From DAXETY01 sp051155755 (GTDB lineage: Bacteria > Desulfobacterota > Desulfobacteria > Desulfobacterales > SG8-13), in NCBI GenBank assembly GCA_051155755.1, contig DAXETY010000051.1:1-26067 (forward strand): a stretch of 26,067 nucleotides of DNA, given 5' to 3'. Shown in pieces: positions 22,759 to 26,067 of the stretch. How positions within the stretch are numbered: position 1 is the first letter of the stretch; each line of letters begins with the position of its first letter. The position numbers were made by a program, and so were the translations under genes. The notes under the pieces were generated by a model. The model did not search any database, was not told where the DNA came from, and saw only the letters and a list, made by a program, of their open reading frames with translations.

Positions 22759-23838
22759 TTAATTTCGTTTTAGAAACGCTTCGAGAAGCTCCTGCTCGAT
22801 TTTCTTTTCGGCCCCCGGCAGATCTTCGCTGAGGCAGCCGTTTTCAAAGATTTCCATCATGCGTTCCACCTTGCGGCGGGTGTTATGAAATCCCGTATCG
22901 ACCGCACTGCGGATGATTCGCCAGTCTTCCCGCTCCGCGAAAGGCGAAAAGGCGCCCCGCAGTTCCGGAAAAAACTCCTTGCGCAAATCATCGAAGAAAG
23001 CAGTGAACAGTCCCAGTGCCGCGGCGTCGCGTGTTTTGATGATTTGCCGCAGGGTTCCCTGCGGGCCGGTATCGGCCAGCAGATCTTTGAGCGCCCGGGC
23101 GGCGAGTTCCACCGGCGTGTGCGGATAGGCGGCCAGGATCCGTTGCCAGATCGGCCGCGGAAAAACACGATCCCGGATCTCACCAATTTCGTGATCGAGG
23201 AACGTGCGGCTCACCACCGCGAATAAACGATCGAAATCATAATGTCGGGATTCGGAGGCGGTGGGATTCATACCGAGCTTTCTCAGAGCGAAGTTCAGTG
23301 CCGGCCGGCCGGATTTGCCGAGATAAGCCATGCGATCCCAAAGATACATGCGACCGGACTCCTGCCGCAGCACAATCGCATCGTCCTGCCGGTAGGCCGG
23401 CAATGTGAGCAGGTCGCGCACCCATTCGCGCTCCAGGCGCCAGACCGGATGTCCGCGCACCCGTTCGTGCCGTTCGATCCGCGCCAGTAAAAAGGTCGGC
23501 TTCAAGCCGTGGGCATAACCGGCTCCGTAGAACATACCGGTGGGGGCCAGCCGGGCATTGATGCCGGCGGTATCGAAGGGGTCGTGCCACCGGTCCGCCA
23601 CGCGGATGGGGCGGTATTCCTGGTCCAGCAGCGCCTCCCAGCGCTGTTCCCTGGCGTCGATCCATTCCAGAATTTCCGCTGCCTCGGCCTCCTGCCACGG
23701 CAGCAATCGGTGCTCCCATTTGTACAGGTCCCGCAGGCGCAGGGCCAGGGTGCAAATGGAATAAGTGCCGGCATGCCGGGCGTCGGATATATGACAGTTC
23801 TCGCGGACCTGCCGTGCGATGTCGTCGATGTCGATCAC
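22759..23838 (-). CDS. Protein of 359 residues, uncharacterised family
   Basis: The protein starts with MIDIDDIARQVRENCHISDARHAGTYSICTLALRLRDLYKWEHRL. Arg- and aromatic-rich helical segments follow, such as APTGMFYGAGYAHGLKPTFLLARIERH and LWDRMAYLGKSGRPALNFALRKLG. I see no signal peptide, TM helix, nucleotide-binding loop or metal motif. I believe a family of unknown function named after a Syntrophobacter protein has this N-terminus, but I am not certain. The start is GTG at 23838 with a weak ribosome site. It lies 81 nt downstream of an acyl-CoA dehydrogenase gene on the same strand, which makes co-transcription plausible. Confidence 0.8.
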   Translation of the reverse strand: MIDIDDIARQVRENCHISDARHAGTYSICTLALRLRDLYKWEHRLLPWQEAEAAEILEWIDAREQRWEALLDQEYRPIRVADRWHDPFDTAGINARLAPTGMFYGAGYAHGLKPTFLLARIERHERVRGHPVWRLEREWVRDLLTLPAYRQDDAIVLRQESGRMYLWDRMAYLGKSGRPALNFALRKLGMNPTASESRHYDFDRLFAVVSRTFLDHEIGEIRDRVFPRPIWQRILAAYPHTPVELAARALKDLLADTGPQGTLRQIIKTRDAAALGLFTAFFDDLRKEFFPELRGAFSPFAEREDWRIIRSAVDTGFHNTRRKVERMMEIFENGCLSEDLPGAEKKIEQELLEAFLKRN

Positions 23839-23919
23839 AGTGACCCGTCTGGTTTCAAAAATGGCGCGGTTGCAAATCCCTGCCCCTGAAAAGGCCCATC
23901 GGGTGAGCGTCGGGGGCCG

Positions 23920-25083
23920 TCAATGAGAAGTCGTCTTCCCATCGCGCTGTTTGAGCAACTCCCGGAAAATGATCAGTTTCTGGATGTCCTGGGTCCCTTC
24001 GGCCAGAGACACCGCCCAGGCATCCATGGGAAATTTGTGAATCGGATGGTCGCCGATCACCGAGGCCGCGCCGAACAGATCCGCCGCCCAGGGAGTGAGT
24101 TCCCGGGCAATCTGGACCGCCAGGTACTTGGCCAGTGAAGCCTCCATCCGGAAGTCTTTGCCGGAGTCCATGGCCGCTGCCGCCCGGTACACCATCCGGC
24201 GGGCGGCTTCCAAGCGGGCGTAAAAATCGGCGACTTCGAAGGACTTGGACTGAAACGCCGCAATCGGCCGGCCGAACACCGTCCGAGTGCGGGCCCGCTG
24301 CAGGGCAAGATCGAACGCGCCCTGGGCCGTGCCCAGTGCGATGCCGGCAATGGGAATGCGGCTGAAAGTAAACACGGTCAGCACCTGGGAAAGACCGCGT
24401 CCGCGCACGCCCATCAGGTTCTGCTCCGGGACGGCGACGTTATGTAATTCAATGCGGGTCAGATCCGAAGGAATCCAAACCTGCTTGTTGAGCCTGCGCC
24501 GGTGGACGCCCGCTTGCGCAAGGTCCACCAAAAACATGGAAAGACGCCGGCTGCGCGGCGCATCGGGGTCGGTAACAGCGGTCACCACCGCCAGATCGCT
24601 GATCCAGCCGTTGGTCGTGTAGGCCTTGGCGCCGTTCAAAAGCCAGCCGCCGTCGATTTTTTCGGCTGTCATCTCGATGCCGCCGGCGTCGCTGCCGGCC
24701 CGATTTTCGGAATTTCCCAGGCACAGCAGCCGATCGCCCATTGCCGCCGCCCGGCCGTAACGCTGTTTCTGTTCATCGGTTCCGAACAGCGACAGGGCGG
24801 TCAATCCCAGATCGGAGACGATCAACACCGCGGTGGCGATCCCGGGTGACATCCGGGCCAGGGTTTCCAGCAACACGGTTTCCCGAATCCCGGGATGTTT
24901 GGTCAAATGCGCGCCGTTCCAGAAATATCCCAGCCATCCCTGACTTCCCATATCCGCAAAAAAACTTCTCGGAATAGTTCCCTGCCGCTGCCAAGCGGCC
25001 AGGTGCGGCCGCAGGGCGGTTTGCAAAAACCCCTCAAAGCCGATCCGCGCGCGGTTGATGTCTTCGCCGAGATCCAGGTCCAT
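23920..25083 (-). CDS. Acyl-CoA dehydrogenase family protein
   Basis: The 387-residue protein has the family blocks LGNSENRAGSDAGGIEM, LNGAKAYTTNGWISDLAVVTAV, TVFGRPIAAFQSKSFEVADFY and SLAEGTQDIQKLII with the catalytic Glu at about 362. The sequence is more divergent than the two other dehydrogenases of the window: the usual YEGTSEIQR reads AEGTQDIQK and the usual LTEP motif reads LGNSENRAG. It may act on an unusual acyl-CoA. The ATG at 25083 is chosen because upstream in-frame sequence overlaps the ferritin-like gene; its ribosome site is weak. It follows the ferritin-like gene by 73 nt on the same strand. Confidence 0.9.
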   Translation of the reverse strand: MDLDLGEDINRARIGFEGFLQTALRPHLAAWQRQGTIPRSFFADMGSQGWLGYFWNGAHLTKHPGIRETVLLETLARMSPGIATAVLIVSDLGLTALSLFGTDEQKQRYGRAAAMGDRLLCLGNSENRAGSDAGGIEMTAEKIDGGWLLNGAKAYTTNGWISDLAVVTAVTDPDAPRSRRLSMFLVDLAQAGVHRRRLNKQVWIPSDLTRIELHNVAVPEQNLMGVRGRGLSQVLTVFTFSRIPIAGIALGTAQGAFDLALQRARTRTVFGRPIAAFQSKSFEVADFYARLEAARRMVYRAAAAMDSGKDFRMEASLAKYLAVQIARELTPWAADLFGAASVIGDHPIHKFPMDAWAVSLAEGTQDIQKLIIFRELLKQRDGKTTSH

Positions 25084-25156
25084 GGTCGTTTCATCCGTTA
25101 AAACAGCGGCCGGAGGCAATGAATTGCAACCGGGACGATCCTTCCCTGGTCGCCGC

Positions 25157-25672
25157 TCAAAAGCCGCCTTCTTCCATGTCGAACTCCTCGAATCCAAACC
25201 AGCGACCGGTGCTGCCGACGTGGTCGAGTTCGAACTGAACGGCATCCACGTGGTTGTTTTCGATCTCGAGGAATCGGGCAAACATGCGCCGGCCCTCCTC
25301 GGGCAAAGTCTCGACCATGCGGCGGTAGAACTCGCTGGTTTCGATTTCCACCTGCAGGGCCTTGCTGAGCATCTGCGTTTTCAAGCCCCGATGGTCCCGT
25401 TGGATTCGACTCCGCAGTTTTTCGGCCTCGGATCGAATCATCTCCCGTGGCGGGATGGTCGATTCGAGCCGCTCGTCGGTGATGCGCCCCGTTCGTCGCC
25501 ACTGATCGAGCCTGTGATTGAGATAATCGATGTGACGCTGCTCATCCTCGGCCAATTCCCGAAAAATCCGCTGGCCCTTCGGATCGTCGATTCGTTCGGC
25601 GCCGTCCCGGTAAATGTCCCGGATCCGGCTCTCGTAATCCAGCGCGGTTTTAATGGCATCTTCCAGGTTCAT
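25157..25672 (-). CDS. Ferritin-like diiron protein
   Basis: The 171-residue four-helix protein has two E-x-x-H pairs (EQRH in the first half, ENNH in the second) and helix Glu residues in ALDYESRIRDIYRDG and QVEIETSEFYRRM. It ends with GRWFGFEEFDMEEG, a tail I know from uncharacterised ferritin-family proteins of anaerobes. A peroxide-reducing or iron-handling role is likely. AAGGAG lies 5 nt before the ATG at 25672. It overlaps the ligase-remnant gene by 4 nt, so its translation is coupled to that gene. Confidence 0.85.
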   Translation of the reverse strand: MNLEDAIKTALDYESRIRDIYRDGAERIDDPKGQRIFRELAEDEQRHIDYLNHRLDQWRRTGRITDERLESTIPPREMIRSEAEKLRSRIQRDHRGLKTQMLSKALQVEIETSEFYRRMVETLPEEGRRMFARFLEIENNHVDAVQFELDHVGSTGRWFGFEEFDMEEGGF

Positions 25673-25980
25673 GGCGACTCCTTGCGGGCTGCCTGCGGCG
25701 GGCCGAATTGGTGCCGCAGCTCCTTCTTGTTGATCTTGCCGACACTGGTTTTGGCGATGGCATCCACGAAAACCACCCGGTCGGGAACGCCGTGTCGGGG
25801 GATAATCCCTTTTTCGGCCGCTTGTTTGAAATAATCCTTCAAGGCGCTTTCGTCCAGTTTTCCGCGCCAATCTTTTTTCGGCTGTTTGGGTGCGTATAGG
25901 CGAGGGGGATCGAGAAGATGGCGGATCAAGAGCGGAAACGGGTATGCGGAAGCGGTTCGATCAATCGGCTTGGCCGTCAT
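25669..25980 (-). CDS. Internally deleted fatty-acid/acyl-CoA ligase (N- and C-termini joined in frame)
   Basis: The 103-residue product joins two ends of an AMP-forming acyl-CoA ligase. Residues 1-33 (RTASAYPFPLLIRHLLDPP) are the usual start of these enzymes. Residues 38-103 (LKDYFKQAAEKGIIPRHGVPDRVVFVD, then AKTSVGKINKKELRHQF) are their last segment, with the catalytic Lys loop TSVGK. The roughly 430 residues between, with the AMP-binding P-loop and the adenylation core, are missing, so it cannot activate fatty acids. The frame is open and AAAGGAG precedes the ATG at 25980. It overlaps the ferritin-like gene by 4 nt. It is a deletion relic, an assembly collapse or a mini-protein. Confidence 0.75.
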   Translation of the reverse strand: MTAKPIDRTASAYPFPLLIRHLLDPPRLYAPKQPKKDWRGKLDESALKDYFKQAAEKGIIPRHGVPDRVVFVDAIAKTSVGKINKKELRHQFGPPQAARKESP

Positions 25981-26067
25981 TGCAGGGCTCCTTTCTCCGA
26001 GAAGATTGCGCGTACCGGCTGCAGGGTCCCGCAGCGGGAATGCACGGCATTGGATCAGCGTATTTAT

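Overview
This is an ordinary-looking chromosomal stretch from a GC-rich (about 58-60%), Gram-negative, probably anaerobic bacterium. Three acyl-CoA dehydrogenases, a thioesterase, an acyl-CoA ligase remnant, an Old-Yellow-Enzyme homologue with an Fe-S cysteine cluster, rubrerythrin and ferritin-like proteins, and several small proteins I do not recognise suggest a sulfate-reducing or fatty/aromatic-acid-oxidising Desulfobacterota member (Desulfosarcina/Desulfobacterales-like). That assignment is inference: no rRNA, tRNA or dissimilatory sulfate-reduction gene is present. Genes are dense, on both strands, with mostly clear Shine-Dalgarno sequences. I see no CRISPR array, tRNA, rRNA, prophage or intact transposase.

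Layout. 1-356: non-coding, packed with palindromes and two 69-bp direct repeats 208 bp apart. 357-4606: a zinc-ribbon protein, an acyl-CoA dehydrogenase, an XRE-cupin regulator, and a divergent long acyl-CoA dehydrogenase whose promoter has an 8-bp inverted repeat between -35 and -10. 4765-8357: metallo-beta-lactamase-fold hydrolase, hotdog thioesterase, rhodanese, HAD phosphatase and small unknowns, mostly on the minus strand. 8572-12676: the most unusual block, a RibD-C-type pyrimidine reductase, an MDR dehydrogenase without zinc ligands, a PTPS/QueD homologue with replaced catalytic residues and a SAM methyltransferase. Two copies of a hairpin-bearing repeat in the same orientation flank the first part. 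12699-13433: a protein that looks like a death-like/effector-associated domain fused to a PLD-like domain.

13807-18205: an EI24-family membrane protein, small proteins, a creatininase-family amidohydrolase in an operon with a SHOCT-like membrane protein, and AMP nucleosidase. 18550-20534: rubrerythrin-like protein, candidate 32-residue ORF, PAS/LOV-like protein without the photoactive Cys, and ferritin; an iron/redox group. 20553-25980: a long minus-strand run of acyl-CoA ligase remnant (internally deleted), ferritin-like protein, acyl-CoA dehydrogenase, unknown 359-residue protein, ArfB-type release factor, OYE-family oxidoreductase and a DUF1285-like protein.

How they may work together. 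The dehydrogenases, thioesterase and ligase remnant point to acyl-CoA catabolism under XRE-cupin control. The RibD-C/MDR/PTPS/methyltransferase set, possibly with the creatininase homologue, suggests an uncharacterised GTP-derived pyrimidine or pterin pathway. The ferritin-like proteins and rubrerythrin suggest iron storage and peroxide defence.
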